Below are positions 17,206-26,115 of a DNA stretch of 59,496 nt, piece after piece (position 1 is the first letter of the stretch; each line of letters opens with the position of its first letter). The DNA comes from Glaesserella parasuis. Lineage in GTDB: Bacteria > Pseudomonadota > Gammaproteobacteria > Enterobacterales > Pasteurellaceae. The stretch is taken from assembly GCF_002015085.1 (NCBI RefSeq), contig NZ_MUXW01000033.1:26864-86359 (forward strand). Direction: 5' to 3'. The position numbers and the translations under genes were made by a program. The notes under the pieces are model-generated. The model was given only the letters and a program-made list of their open reading frames with translations, was not told the DNA's origin and did not search any database.

Positions 17206-17221
17206 TGTGAGCTTTATCACA
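17206..17221. promoter_or_regulatory. CRP-like site 2 between glpT and glpA
   Basis: TGTGAGCTTTATCACA is a second perfect TGTGA/TCACA site, 41 bp centre-to-centre from the first (close to four helical turns), about 100 bp upstream of the glpA start. Confidence 0.85.
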
Positions 17222-17321
17222 AATTTAATTTCTTTTTCGCTCATTTTCTTGTTTAAAAATGTTGATTAGGGATAGAATATCAACAATTTAATTTATTTTT
17301 GTTTGTTTTGTAGGGGTAACA

Positions 17322-19013
17322 ATGAAGATATCACCTCATATGTATAAAAATGTGGAAGATTTTTCACCCTTAACGACGGATGTGATTATCATTGGTGGCG
17401 GTGCAACAGGGGCAGGGATTGCTCGTGACTGTGCATTGCGTGGCATTGATTGTATTTTGCTTGAACGTCGAGATATTGCGACAGGGGCAACAGGGCGTAA
17501 TCACGGTTTGTTACACAGTGGTGCAAGATATGCGGTAAACGACCGTGAGTCTGCGAGAGAATGTATTGAAGAGAACAAAATTCTACGCAAGATCGCTCGC
17601 CACTGTATTGATGAAACGGAAGGGTTGTTTATTACTTTGCCTGAAGATGATCTCGACTATCAAAAAACCTTTATTCAAGCCTGTACGGAGTCAGGCATTG
17701 AAGCGGTGGCTATCGATCCAAAACTTGCGATGCAAATGGAGCCTTCGGTAAATCCAGCTCTTGTCGGTGCAGTGGTTGTGCCTGATGGTTCCATTGATCC
17801 ATTTCGCCTAACAGCATCAAATATGTTAGATGCCACAGAGAATGGTGCGAAAGTCTTTACCTATTGCGAAGTGAAAGGGTTAATTCGTGAAGGCGGTAAA
17901 GTGATTGGCGTGAACGTTTACGACCATAAAAACAGAGTGGAACGTCAATTCTTTGCCCCTGTGGTTGTGAATGCTGGCGGTATTTGGGGACAAGGCATTG
18001 CTGAATATGCCGATTTGAAAATCAGAATGTTCCCCGCCAAAGGCGCATTACTGGTGATGGGACACCGTATCAACAAAATGGTGATCAACCGTTGCCGTAA
18101 GCCTGCCGATGCGGATATTCTTGTTCCAGGCGACACTATCAGCGTTATCGGAACAACATCAAGCCGTATTCCTTACGATCAAATCGACAATATGATCGTC
18201 ACCCCCGAAGAAGTCGATATTCTCTTTAGAGAAGGCGAAAAACTTGCACCAAGTTTAAGACATATCCGTGTATTGCGTGCTTACGCTGGGGTTCGCCCGT
18301 TAGTGGCTACCGATGATGATCCATCAGGACGTAATGTCAGCCGTGGTATCGTCTTGCTCGATCACCAAGAGCGTGATGGCTTAGAAGGCTTTATTACTAT
18401 TACAGGCGGTAAGTTAATGACCTATCGCTTAATGGCTGAGTGGGCAACGGATCTCGTTTGCAAAAAATTAAACAAAACCGACCGCTGTGTTACTGCAGAA
18501 AAAGCCTTACCTGGTTCAAGTGAAAGCCGAGCGGAAACCAACAGCAAAGTCATTTCACTGCCAAGTACCATTCGCTATTCTGCGGTTTATCGTCACGGCT
18601 CTCGAGCTACTCGCCTGTTGGATAAAGAACGTCTTGACCGCTCTCTGGTTTGTGAGTGTGAAGCGGTCACCGCAGGGGAAGTTCGCTATGCGGTGGACGA
18701 GTTAAGTGTCAATAATCTTGTCGATCTACGTCGCCGTACCCGTGTTGGAATGGGAACTTGCCAAGCAGAACTCTGTGCCTGCCGTGCCGCAGGGCTGATG
18801 ACCCGTTTTGAAGTGGCAACACCACGACAATCCACCACTCAACTGGCTTCTTTTATGGAAGAACGCTGGCGTGGGATTGAGCCGATTGCGTGGGGCGATG
18901 CCATTCGAGAAGCCGATTTTACCAGTTGGATCTATTACAGTTTATTAGGTCTAAATGATGTGCAACCGCTTGCAGAGCAAGCTCAACAGGGGACAGATAG
19001 CAATGAATTTTGA
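17322..19013 (+). CDS. glpA: Anaerobic glycerol-3-phosphate dehydrogenase subunit A
   Basis: Catalytic FAD subunit oxidising sn-glycerol-3-phosphate to dihydroxyacetone phosphate, feeding electrons to menaquinone during anaerobic respiration. The 563-residue protein has the N-terminal FAD loop VIIIGGGATGAGIARDC near 21-37, a DAO fold, and a C-terminal BFD-like [2Fe-2S] domain with C-E-C-E near 444 and G-T-C-Q-A-E-L-C near 479. Two CRP-like sites lie upstream. First gene of glpABC; its end overlaps glpB by 11 bases. Confidence 0.96.
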   Translation: MKISPHMYKNVEDFSPLTTDVIIIGGGATGAGIARDCALRGIDCILLERRDIATGATGRNHGLLHSGARYAVNDRESARECIEENKILRKIARHCIDETEGLFITLPEDDLDYQKTFIQACTESGIEAVAIDPKLAMQMEPSVNPALVGAVVVPDGSIDPFRLTASNMLDATENGAKVFTYCEVKGLIREGGKVIGVNVYDHKNRVERQFFAPVVVNAGGIWGQGIAEYADLKIRMFPAKGALLVMGHRINKMVINRCRKPADADILVPGDTISVIGTTSSRIPYDQIDNMIVTPEEVDILFREGEKLAPSLRHIRVLRAYAGVRPLVATDDDPSGRNVSRGIVLLDHQERDGLEGFITITGGKLMTYRLMAEWATDLVCKKLNKTDRCVTAEKALPGSSESRAETNSKVISLPSTIRYSAVYRHGSRATRLLDKERLDRSLVCECEAVTAGEVRYAVDELSVNNLVDLRRRTRVGMGTCQAELCACRAAGLMTRFEVATPRQSTTQLASFMEERWRGIEPIAWGDAIREADFTSWIYYSLLGLNDVQPLAEQAQQGTDSNEF

Positions 19014-20286
19014 TGTAGTCATTATCGGTGGCGGTCTTGCAGGCTTAACCTGTGGGGTTGCCCTACAAGAACAGGGTAAACGTTGTGTGATCATCAACAA
19101 TGGTCAAGCGGCGATTGATTTCTCTTCGGGTTCAATGGATTTACTCAGCCGTTTACCAAGCGGTGAGTTTGTCGCTGATTTTTGCAAATCCTATGCAACT
19201 TTCGCAAAACAGTTGCCACAACACCCTTACAGCTTACTTGGCAAAGAGAAAGTCCTTGCCAAAGCGACACAATTTGAACAACTCGCCACATCGCTCAAGC
19301 TCGATTTGGTTGGCTCTACCGCACAAAATCACCTACGAGTAACGCCTTTAGGTGGCTTGCGTGGAGCGTGGTTATCGCCAAACAGTGTGCCAACAGTCAA
19401 AGGTAGCGAACCTTTCTCCTATAAAACAATTGCGATATTGGGGATCGAAGGCTATCACGACTTCCAGCCACAACTGTTAGCCGATAACCTAAAACAGAAC
19501 CCACAATTTACCCACTGCGAATTAAGCACTGGCTATCTCAACATTCCAGAGCTTGACCAACTGCGTAACAATGCTCGTGAGTTCCGTAGTGTGAATATCG
19601 CTCAAGTGTTAGAACACAAATTGGCTTTCCGTGATCTTGTGGCAGAAATCAAAACGGCAACCAAAGGGGCAGAAGCGATCTTCTTACCAGCTTGTTTTGG
19701 CTTGGACGATCAAAGTTTCTTCAACCAGTTACAACAAGCGGTGGAAGCAACGATTTTTGAATTACCAACCTTACCGCCATCATTGCTCGGTATTCGCCAA
19801 CATAAACAACTTCGCCACCGTTTTGAACGCTTGGGCGGTTTGATGTTAAACGGCGACAGAGCATTAAAAGCCGATATTGAAAATGGCAAAGTACAACGGA
19901 TTTATACCCAGCTTCACCAAGACAATGCGATCAGTGCAGAACATCTTGTACTCGCCACAGGAAGCTATTTCAGCAACGGCTTAAAAGCAGACTTTGATCG
20001 CATTTTTGAACCAGTGTTCCAAGCCGATATTGTTGGTTGCAAAGATTTCAATGAAACCGACCGCTTGTCGTGGACGGCTAATCGCTTTTCATCGCCACAA
20101 CCGTATCAATCGGCAGGGGTTGCGATCAACGAAAAATGCCAAGTTCGCAAAGATGGGCAATTTATGGCGAATTTATATGCAACTGGCAACGTCATTGGCG
20201 GTTTTAATAGCCTTGAATTAGGCTGTGGCTCAGGTGTGGCAGTGGCAACGGCACTTGCCGTTGCAGAAGAAATTGTGGGGGCATGA
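19003..20286 (+). CDS. glpB: Anaerobic glycerol-3-phosphate dehydrogenase subunit B
   Basis: FAD-binding flavoprotein subunit of GlpABC, acting between GlpA and the membrane-bound GlpC. I start it at the ATG at 19003 (MNFDVVIIGGGLAGLTCGVA), which has AGGGGA upstream and puts the FAD dinucleotide loop at the N-terminus as in relatives; an ATG at 18955 would add 16 unrelated residues. The product has 427 residues. A C-terminal FAD contact, GGFNSLELGCGSGVAVATAL, is conserved. Overlap with glpA suggests coupled translation. Confidence 0.94.
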   Translation: MNFDVVIIGGGLAGLTCGVALQEQGKRCVIINNGQAAIDFSSGSMDLLSRLPSGEFVADFCKSYATFAKQLPQHPYSLLGKEKVLAKATQFEQLATSLKLDLVGSTAQNHLRVTPLGGLRGAWLSPNSVPTVKGSEPFSYKTIAILGIEGYHDFQPQLLADNLKQNPQFTHCELSTGYLNIPELDQLRNNAREFRSVNIAQVLEHKLAFRDLVAEIKTATKGAEAIFLPACFGLDDQSFFNQLQQAVEATIFELPTLPPSLLGIRQHKQLRHRFERLGGLMLNGDRALKADIENGKVQRIYTQLHQDNAISAEHLVLATGSYFSNGLKADFDRIFEPVFQADIVGCKDFNETDRLSWTANRFSSPQPYQSAGVAINEKCQVRKDGQFMANLYATGNVIGGFNSLELGCGSGVAVATALAVAEEIVGA

Positions 20287-20287
20287 T

Positions 20288-21565
20288 ATGAACAACATTC
20301 AACGTTTAATCGAACAAGCTCAACAAAATACCCATTCTGCCGTTGTTCATCACGGTTTTGATGAGTCCTTTGAAAGTTGCATTAAATGTACCGCTTGTAC
20401 GGCGGTTTGCCCTGTTTCGCGTAATAACCCGATGTATCCAGGTCCGAAACAATCAGGCCCAGATGGTGAGCGTTTACGCTTAAAAAGCCCTGAACTTTAT
20501 GATGAAGCACTCAAATACTGCACCAACTGCAAACGTTGCGAAGTAGCTTGTCCGTCTGATGTCAAAATTGGTGACATTATTGTGCGAGCGAGAAACCGTC
20601 ATTTAGATCGCCAAAACAAACCGCTAATGCACAAACTGCGTGATGCTATTTTGAGCAACACCGACATTATGGGCAAAATGAACACCCCATTAGCCCCGAT
20701 TGTCAATACCATCACAGGTCTAAAAGCAACCAAATTCTTGCTTGAAAAAACCATCAAAGTGAGCCGTCATCGCTCGTTGCCAAAATACGCTTTTGGTTCA
20801 TTCCGCAACTGGTATATGAAAAAAGAGCAAGAACGCCAAGCCCTTTATCGTGAAAAAGTGGCGTACTATCACGGCTGTTATGTGAACTACAACAATCCAC
20901 AACTTGGTAAAGAGTTGATTGATGTGTTTAACGCGATGGACATCGGCGTAATGCTACTTGAAAAAGAGAAGTGCTGTGGTTTGCCATTAATGGTAAACGG
21001 CTTCCCAGATAGAGCGAAGCAACAAGCGAAATTCAACCTTGCAGAACTTGAAAAAGTGGTGATGAACCGAGAGCTTGACGTAGTAGGGACATCATCAAGC
21101 TGTACAATGAATTTGCGTGACGAATATCATCACGTTTTAGGAATGGACAACGCCAAAGTCCGCCCACACGTTCATATCGTCACCAAATATCTCTATGAAC
21201 TGTTTAATCAAGGCAAAAAACCAAAATTCAAACAGATGCCATTACGCATTGCCTATCATACCGCTTGTCACGTTGATAAAGCAGGTTGGGCGCCTTACAC
21301 CCTTGATGTATTAAAACATATCCCAGGGATTGAAATTGTGATGTTACCATCACAATGTTGTGGTATTGCAGGGACTTACGGCTTCAAAGCGGAAAACTAC
21401 GAAACCTCACAAGCCATCGACAATCCGTTATTCCAACACATCAACAACGGCGGTTTTGACTATGTCGTTTCCGAGTGCGAAACCTGTAAATGGCAAATTG
21501 ATATGTCCACCAACTTAACCTGCCTACACCCGATTACTTTGTTGGCGATAGCGTTGGAGAGATAG
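20288..21565 (+). CDS. glpC: Anaerobic glycerol-3-phosphate dehydrogenase subunit C
   Basis: Membrane-associated iron-sulfur subunit that anchors GlpAB and hands electrons to quinone. Start at ATG 20288 (MNNIQRLIEQAQ), one base after the glpB stop. The 425 residues contain two [4Fe-4S] motifs, CIKCTACTAVCP near 31-42 and CTNCKRCEVACPSD near 79-92, followed by two CCG domains (CCGLPL near 234 and CCGIAG near 356) as in heterodisulfide-reductase-type proteins. Last gene of the operon. Confidence 0.95.
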   Translation: MNNIQRLIEQAQQNTHSAVVHHGFDESFESCIKCTACTAVCPVSRNNPMYPGPKQSGPDGERLRLKSPELYDEALKYCTNCKRCEVACPSDVKIGDIIVRARNRHLDRQNKPLMHKLRDAILSNTDIMGKMNTPLAPIVNTITGLKATKFLLEKTIKVSRHRSLPKYAFGSFRNWYMKKEQERQALYREKVAYYHGCYVNYNNPQLGKELIDVFNAMDIGVMLLEKEKCCGLPLMVNGFPDRAKQQAKFNLAELEKVVMNRELDVVGTSSSCTMNLRDEYHHVLGMDNAKVRPHVHIVTKYLYELFNQGKKPKFKQMPLRIAYHTACHVDKAGWAPYTLDVLKHIPGIEIVMLPSQCCGIAGTYGFKAENYETSQAIDNPLFQHINNGGFDYVVSECETCKWQIDMSTNLTCLHPITLLAIALER

Positions 21566-21832
21566 TTCCCTCTCTACCAAACTTCCTGCGTACTTTCATC
21601 GAACCTTAGTTTATTACTCATTAACCCCTTCCCCCACAAACGGGGGGAAGGGCCCGAAAGACGGATGGGGAAAATTTAACATTATGGTATCTACTGTTCT
21701 TTTTATGCAAAATAATGTTGAGTAGCTCTAATGAAACATTGATACCTTTCTGCTAATTGTTTATAGGTTTGTTTTACTTGTGTAATCAATCTAAATATCT
21801 ATCAGACGTAATTTCTTTGTGAAAGAAGACAG
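21566..21832. other. Gap after glpC without a recognisable gene
   Basis: No supported reading frame or RNA. It contains a C-rich then G-rich run near 21625-21655 (CCCCTTCCCCCACAAACGGG) that could fold as a hairpin. Nothing else is distinct before the palindrome at 21833. Confidence 0.6.
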
Positions 21833-21898
21833 ATGGTTATTTAAAAAAGGGCTTAAATCCTTGTACTATAAGGCTTTAAGCCACTTTTTAGCAACCAT
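21833..21898. repeat. 66-bp imperfect palindrome, like the end of the IS at 59190
   Basis: ATGGTT at 21834 faces AACCAT at 21893, and the core GGCTTAAA...TTTAAGCC forms a strong stem, flanked by an A-run on the left and a T-run on the right. The core matches 59202-59235 next to the degenerate transposase (same GGCTTAAA, CCTT, GGCTTTAAGCCACTTTTT blocks). It could be a solo IS end or MITE, and may also act as a bidirectional terminator for glpC. Confidence 0.55.
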
Positions 21899-21914
21899 TT
21901 TTCTACTATGCCTA
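21896..21914 (+). repeat. Dispersed repeat, copy 2 (partial)
   Basis: ATTTTTCTACTATGCCTAG resembles the ATTTTGTCTACTATGCCCC unit seen elsewhere and abuts the palindrome at 21833-21898. Confidence 0.35.
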
Positions 21915-21931
21915 GGTATAGAGAGAAAAAG

Positions 21932-21958
21932 AAAAACCCCGATGATTTCTCATCGGGG
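21932..21958 (-). terminator. Terminator of the tRNA unit
   Basis: CCCCGATGA (21937-21945) pairs perfectly with TCATCGGGG (21950-21958). On the minus strand the stem is followed by a U-run, just past the 3' end of tRNA-Asn. Confidence 0.9.
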
Positions 21959-21967
21959 CTAAAAATA

Positions 21968-22043
21968 TGGCTCCTCCTGCGGGACTCGAACCTGCGACAT
22001 ATGGATTAACAGTCCACCGTTCTACCGACTGAACTAAGGAGGA
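21968..22043 (-). tRNA. tRNA-Asn (GTT)
   Basis: A 76-nt minus-strand cloverleaf: acceptor TCCTCCT/AGGAGGA, D-arm with AGTCGGTAGA, anticodon loop CTGTTAA (GTT), T-loop TTCGAGT, discriminator G and an encoded CCA. It is followed by a terminator and preceded by tRNA-Phe. Confidence 0.97.
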
Positions 22044-22061
22044 AAAGAGTTGTAACATAAA

Positions 22062-22137
22062 TGGTGCCTCGAGGCGGAATCGAACCACCGACACGGGGAT
22101 TTTCAATCCCCTGCTCTACCGACTGAGCTATCGAGGC
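22062..22137 (-). tRNA. tRNA-Phe (GAA)
   Basis: A 76-nt minus-strand cloverleaf: acceptor GCCTCGA/TCGAGGC, D-arm with AGTCGGTAGA, anticodon stem GGGGA/TCCCC with loop TTGAAAA (GAA), T-loop TTCGATT, discriminator A and an encoded CCA. It lies between mltC and tRNA-Asn. Confidence 0.97.
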
Positions 22138-22260
22138 ATCTCGTCGTTACGGGGTGCATTATGCTGATTTCCGCCCCTCTCGTCAAACGTTTTTTTCAAA
22201 AAAATAAAAAAATCTGTTTAACGGATCGCTTTTTATTCAATTTGTTTAAAAAACAACGTG

Positions 22261-23355
22261 TTATCTCACGTTACGGTATTTTTGTTGGGCTTTATTTACC
22301 TTAACCAAATAGTTTCTTGCTTGTGAAGATGGATGAGCGGTGGTTAAAATTCGATAAATTGCTGACGGATCTAAGTTATTAATTCGCTCAATCGCCATTA
22401 ATTTGTCATTATCAAACACTCTCAGTACTGCGCCAGCCCCACTATTATATGCTGAAATCATTGCGTAACGTTTTGATGTAGGATCAGTTATTCCTTCTAG
22501 ATACTCATCACGCAAAATCGTTAAGAACATTGTGCCTGCATCAATATTCTGACTTGGGTTATAAAGATAATCACGATTAGGCTGGCCACCAAAACCTTTA
22601 CGCGCAAAAATATCCCGTCCAGCTGTACGAGGTACAACTTGCATTAAACCAATCGCATTCGCATAACTTACTGCATAAGGGTTAAATGCTGATTCAACTT
22701 CCATAATACCCAGAATTAAGCTCATATCAATGCCATAGCGTTTTGACATTTGACGAACCAATGGCAAATATCGTCTTGCACGAACTTCAACGTGGTTTGC
22801 AATCATTGGAATCGTGACATAAGTAACGGTATGTCCATTTTTCAAGCGGCGTGTTTTTAATTTATTTTGCAATAGGTAAGTTGCAAAATCATTAGCAACC
22901 GCCATATTGGTTACAGAACGCCCATATTGATCCACAACTTGACCTGCTAAAAAAGGATTATTGCTAATAGGAACATCACCCGAAGCAAATAAATCTATCC
23001 CTGTAGCATCTGATCCCATCAATAATGTGTGAATAATCGAATTACGCAAGCGGTTGTGATCCGCCAAAGTTTCAATGGTAATTTGACCATCTTCAAAACT
23101 AATATGGCTACGGGTGTAATATTTGTCCGTATATTTTACATAGTCTTTCTGGCTTGCTTGGAGCAGTTCATGAACGCCCCAAATTTGATCGATATTACGC
23201 GAAAATTGCCCCATCAAAATATCTAATCCATTGGTATTTTTAGAATAATCAGGGCGAGGCTTCTTAGAACCTTTTCTCGTCGGCGTATCACTTCCACAAG
23301 ATGCTAAAAAAGGGATCAGCACCAATAACGGCAGGAATTTTTTATATTTGTTCAT
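22261..23355 (-). CDS. mltC: Membrane-bound lytic murein transglycosylase C
   Basis: Outer-membrane lipoprotein that cleaves peptidoglycan glycan strands to anhydromuropeptides. The lipobox LASC places the acylated Cys at residue 20. The SLT catalytic domain begins near 190, with IMEVESAFNPYAVSYANAIG (catalytic Glu) and GLMQVVP, and ends with MISAYNSGAGAVLRVF. Length 364 is close to E. coli MltC (359). It follows yggX by 10 bases in mutY-yggX-mltC, the order also found in E. coli. Confidence 0.95.
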   Translation of the reverse strand: MNKYKKFLPLLVLIPFLASCGSDTPTRKGSKKPRPDYSKNTNGLDILMGQFSRNIDQIWGVHELLQASQKDYVKYTDKYYTRSHISFEDGQITIETLADHNRLRNSIIHTLLMGSDATGIDLFASGDVPISNNPFLAGQVVDQYGRSVTNMAVANDFATYLLQNKLKTRRLKNGHTVTYVTIPMIANHVEVRARRYLPLVRQMSKRYGIDMSLILGIMEVESAFNPYAVSYANAIGLMQVVPRTAGRDIFARKGFGGQPNRDYLYNPSQNIDAGTMFLTILRDEYLEGITDPTSKRYAMISAYNSGAGAVLRVFDNDKLMAIERINNLDPSAIYRILTTAHPSSQARNYLVKVNKAQQKYRNVR

Positions 23356-23365
23356 TAGGTTATCT

Positions 23366-23641
23366 CTATTTTGACTCTACAGGCACATAACCTTCAATAT
23401 GGACTTCTTTTCCTTCAAACAAAAAATTCACCATTTCTGTTTCCAGAAGCTGACGATGTTCAGGGTTCATCATATTAAGCTTCTTCTCATTGACTAACAT
23501 TGTCTGCTTTTTGATCCACTCTGCCCACGCTTGTTTACTGATTGAATCAAAAATACGTTTACCTAATTCCCCAGGATAAAGTTGAAAATCTAAACCTTCT
23601 GCTTCTTGTTTCAAATATGCACAAAATACATTACGCGCCAT
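23366..23641 (-). CDS. yggX: YggX family iron-trafficking / oxidative protection protein
   Basis: A 91-residue cytoplasmic protein of the YggX family, linked in enteric bacteria to protection of Fe-S proteins from oxidants. The family N-terminus (R-x-V-F-C-x-x-L-K, with the conserved Cys at 7), G-E-L-G-K-R-I-F, and W-A-E-W-I-K-K-Q-T-M-L-V-N-E-K-K-L-N-M are present. The start overlaps the mutY end by 11 bases, suggesting coupling with the Fe-S repair enzyme MutY. Confidence 0.94.
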   Translation of the reverse strand: MARNVFCAYLKQEAEGLDFQLYPGELGKRIFDSISKQAWAEWIKKQTMLVNEKKLNMMNPEHRQLLETEMVNFLFEGKEVHIEGYVPVESK

Positions 23642-24776
23642 TTTTCTGTCCTAATGTCAAAGTTAATTCGTCTAAAATGCGTTTTATTGGGGTTGCTAAA
23701 CCCACTTCGCTAGGTTGAGTTAAATCATACCAATAATCCGCTGTTGAAGATACACGCAAATGATAATTTCCCTGATTTTCTGCCACTCCAAGCGGTAAGA
23801 TTTCGGCATTTCTTTGTAAACTAAGTTCCGCCAGAATCGGATAAATATCCAAATGAAAATGGCTAAAAGTATGCCGAAAGGCAATTAATTGGGTAAATTG
23901 CACATTTCTGCCTGAAACTGACCGCTTGAGATCATCTAAATGCTCAAATTGCGGAAAGACATAAAGTCCGCCCCAAAGTCCTTTTGCTTCACGTTTTTCC
24001 AATAAGACTTTTGTCCCCTGTTTTAAAATCAAAAAGTAGCTCTGTCTTTCTGGCAACACCTTTTTCGGTTTTTTAGCAGGAAAATCCGCCCAAGCCTGTT
24101 GAGCATTTGCCTGACAGCCCTTTTCTAACGGACAAAGGGAACATTTCGGCTTAGATCGTGTGCAAATCATTGCCCCTAAATCCATCATCGCCTGATTAAA
24201 ATCCGCAACTTGCGAAGTTGGTGTAACACGAGCGGTCAGATCCCACAATTTATTTTCAACTGCTTTTTCGCCCGACCAACCTTCGACTGCGAAATAACGA
24301 GACAGCACACGCTTAACATTGCCATCTAAAATCGGGTACGGAGCATCAAGTACCGAAGACAGCACCGCCCCAGCCGTACTTCTGCCGACACCTGAAAGTG
24401 CAAATACATCGGTAAAATCCGTCGGAAACTGACCGCCAAATTCATCTCGAATTTGCTGTGCCGCTTTATGTAGATTTCTTGCCCTTGCGTAATAGCCTAA
24501 CCCAGTCCATAAATGCAACACTTCATCAATCGGTGCGTTGGCTAAATTAACAATGGTTGGAAAACGTTGAACAAAACGCTCAAAATAGGGAATAACCGTT
24601 GCCACTTGGGTTTGCTGTAACATCACTTCGGATAACCAAACGCCATACAAGGTTTTATTTTGTTGCCACGGCAGATGTTTACGCCCGTATTGCTGATACC
24701 ACGCCAATACGCCTTTGGCAAAAGGGGCATCGACACGAGATTGTGCCAAGGGAAATTCGGATTTTTCTTTTTTCAT
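23631..24776 (-). CDS. mutY: A/G-specific adenine glycosylase MutY
   Basis: Removes adenine mispaired with 8-oxoguanine. The 381 residues show LSEVMLQQTQVATVIPYFER (catalytic Glu) near 48-67, the helix-hairpin-helix LSGVGRSTAGAVLS, the catalytic Asp in ILDGNVKRVLSRYF, and a [4Fe-4S] cluster with spacing C-x6-C-x2-C-x5-C (CTRSKPKCSLCPLEKGC). The C-terminal Nudix-like 8-oxoG recognition domain carries EKREAKGLWGGLYVFPQFE. Somewhat longer than E. coli MutY (350), mainly at the termini. First gene of mutY-yggX-mltC. Confidence 0.96.
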   Translation of the reverse strand: MKKEKSEFPLAQSRVDAPFAKGVLAWYQQYGRKHLPWQQNKTLYGVWLSEVMLQQTQVATVIPYFERFVQRFPTIVNLANAPIDEVLHLWTGLGYYARARNLHKAAQQIRDEFGGQFPTDFTDVFALSGVGRSTAGAVLSSVLDAPYPILDGNVKRVLSRYFAVEGWSGEKAVENKLWDLTARVTPTSQVADFNQAMMDLGAMICTRSKPKCSLCPLEKGCQANAQQAWADFPAKKPKKVLPERQSYFLILKQGTKVLLEKREAKGLWGGLYVFPQFEHLDDLKRSVSGRNVQFTQLIAFRHTFSHFHLDIYPILAELSLQRNAEILPLGVAENQGNYHLRVSSTADYWYDLTQPSEVGLATPIKRILDELTLTLGQKNGA

Positions 24777-24931
24777 TTAGATAATGATATAAGTCTTAAT
24801 AATAGGGGCTGATCAACGTTAGCTCCAAAGAAAATATTTCTATAGTTCTTTTGGGTTTTCCCACACACAAACAGGGATTATAAACAACCATTTTATCTAA
24901 CATGCTAAATACTTTACCTACATATCATTAC

Positions 24932-25171
24932 TCAATAGACCAATTTCGATTGAATCAATCTCACCATCTCTTGCAATGCCTCTGTTGGCGGTGTGTCTTG
25001 ATTCATAAACCAGCGGAACAGTTCGGGATCGGTATAGCGAAGCATTTCCACGAAAGTGCGCTGTTGTTCAGCGGTTAAACTATCAAAATGTTCTTGATAA
25101 AACGGCATAATCATTTTATCTAATTCACGCATACCTCGACGGCATTCCCATTCAATTCTAAAACGATTCAT
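24932..25171 (-). CDS. sdhE: FAD assembly factor SdhE
   Basis: A 79-residue helical protein of the SdhE/YgfY family, which promotes covalent flavinylation of succinate dehydrogenase or fumarate reductase flavoprotein. The signature RRGMRELD lies near 11-18. Relatives are also labelled CptB, an antitoxin name I think is misleading here because no CptA partner adjoins. The start ATG shares one base with the ispH stop (TGATG), so it is probably translated with ispH. Confidence 0.85.
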   Translation of the reverse strand: MNRFRIEWECRRGMRELDKMIMPFYQEHFDSLTAEQQRTFVEMLRYTDPELFRWFMNQDTPPTEALQEMVRLIQSKLVY

Positions 25172-26115
25172 CAGTTTACCTCCGTAATGCGTAGCTCTCT
25201 TGGCACTTCAAATACGGTATTTTCTTCACAACCTTCCAGTTCTTCAACTTTGGTAACACCCAATGTTTTTAAGTGTTCAACCACTGACTGCACCAATATT
25301 TCAGGGGCAGATGCACCTGCAGTAATACCGATAGTTGTTACCCCTTGTAGCCAGTTCGGATCAATGTCCTGCGGCCCATCAATTAACTGTGACGGTGTTC
25401 CCATTCGAGAAGCCAACTCGGCTAAACGATTTGAGTTGGACGAGTTTTTAGACCCCACTACTAGCACTAACTGTGCTAATTTCGCCAATTCTCTCACCGC
25501 TTGCTGACGGTTCGTAGTGGCATAGCAAATATCATTTTTACGCGGACCTTGAATTGCAGGGTATTTCTGTTTTAAGGCTTCAATCACATCGCTGGTATCG
25601 TCGATAGATAAAGTAGTTTGGGTCATAAAAGTCAGATCCTCATCTTCTTTTAAGCCAAGTTTAGCAATATCTTCCACATCTTCTACAAGGAAAATACCCC
25701 CTTTCTCATTATCATATTGCCCCATTGTGCCGACGACTTCAGGGTGTCCTTCGTGTCCGATTAAAATCGCTTTTGTGCCTTTTTTGCTCGCTCTAGCCAC
25801 TTGCATATGGACTTTGGTTACAAGCGGGCAGGTTGCGTCAAACACTTTCAACTCACGACGTTTAGCTTCGTGGCGAACGGATTGAGAAACGCCGTGAGCA
25901 GAGAAAATCACAATAGCACCGTCTGGTACTTCATCAAGCTCTTCAACAAATATCGCCCCTTTGGCTTTTAATCCGTCCACCACAAAGCGATTGTGTACAA
26001 CTTCGTGACGCACATAAATCGGTGCGCCGTGAATTTCAAGTGCAAGCTCTACAATTGAAATAGCACGATCTACACCTGCACAGAACCCTCTTGGATTCGC
26101 TAAAATAATGTTCAT
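25171..26115 (-). CDS. ispH: 4-hydroxy-3-methylbut-2-enyl diphosphate reductase IspH
   Basis: Final step of the MEP isoprenoid pathway, producing IPP and DMAPP with a [4Fe-4S] enzyme. The 314 residues contain the three cluster cysteines in GFCAGVDRA (Cys12), FDATCPLV (near 96) and ICYATTNRQ (near 197), together with the H-E-G-H-P-E-V loop. Length matches E. coli IspH (316). It follows lspA with no gap, the usual lspA-ispH order. Confidence 0.97.
   Translation of the reverse strand: MNIILANPRGFCAGVDRAISIVELALEIHGAPIYVRHEVVHNRFVVDGLKAKGAIFVEELDEVPDGAIVIFSAHGVSQSVRHEAKRRELKVFDATCPLVTKVHMQVARASKKGTKAILIGHEGHPEVVGTMGQYDNEKGGIFLVEDVEDIAKLGLKEDEDLTFMTQTTLSIDDTSDVIEALKQKYPAIQGPRKNDICYATTNRQQAVRELAKLAQLVLVVGSKNSSNSNRLAELASRMGTPSQLIDGPQDIDPNWLQGVTTIGITAGASAPEILVQSVVEHLKTLGVTKVEELEGCEENTVFEVPRELRITEVN

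Noticed and set aside
21912..22106. Minus-strand open frame of 64 codons
   Set aside because: It lies across the tRNA-Asn and tRNA-Phe genes, which explain the sequence.
24932..25171. CptB antitoxin
   Set aside because: The RGMRELD signature and context fit SdhE; there is no CptA-like toxin next to it.
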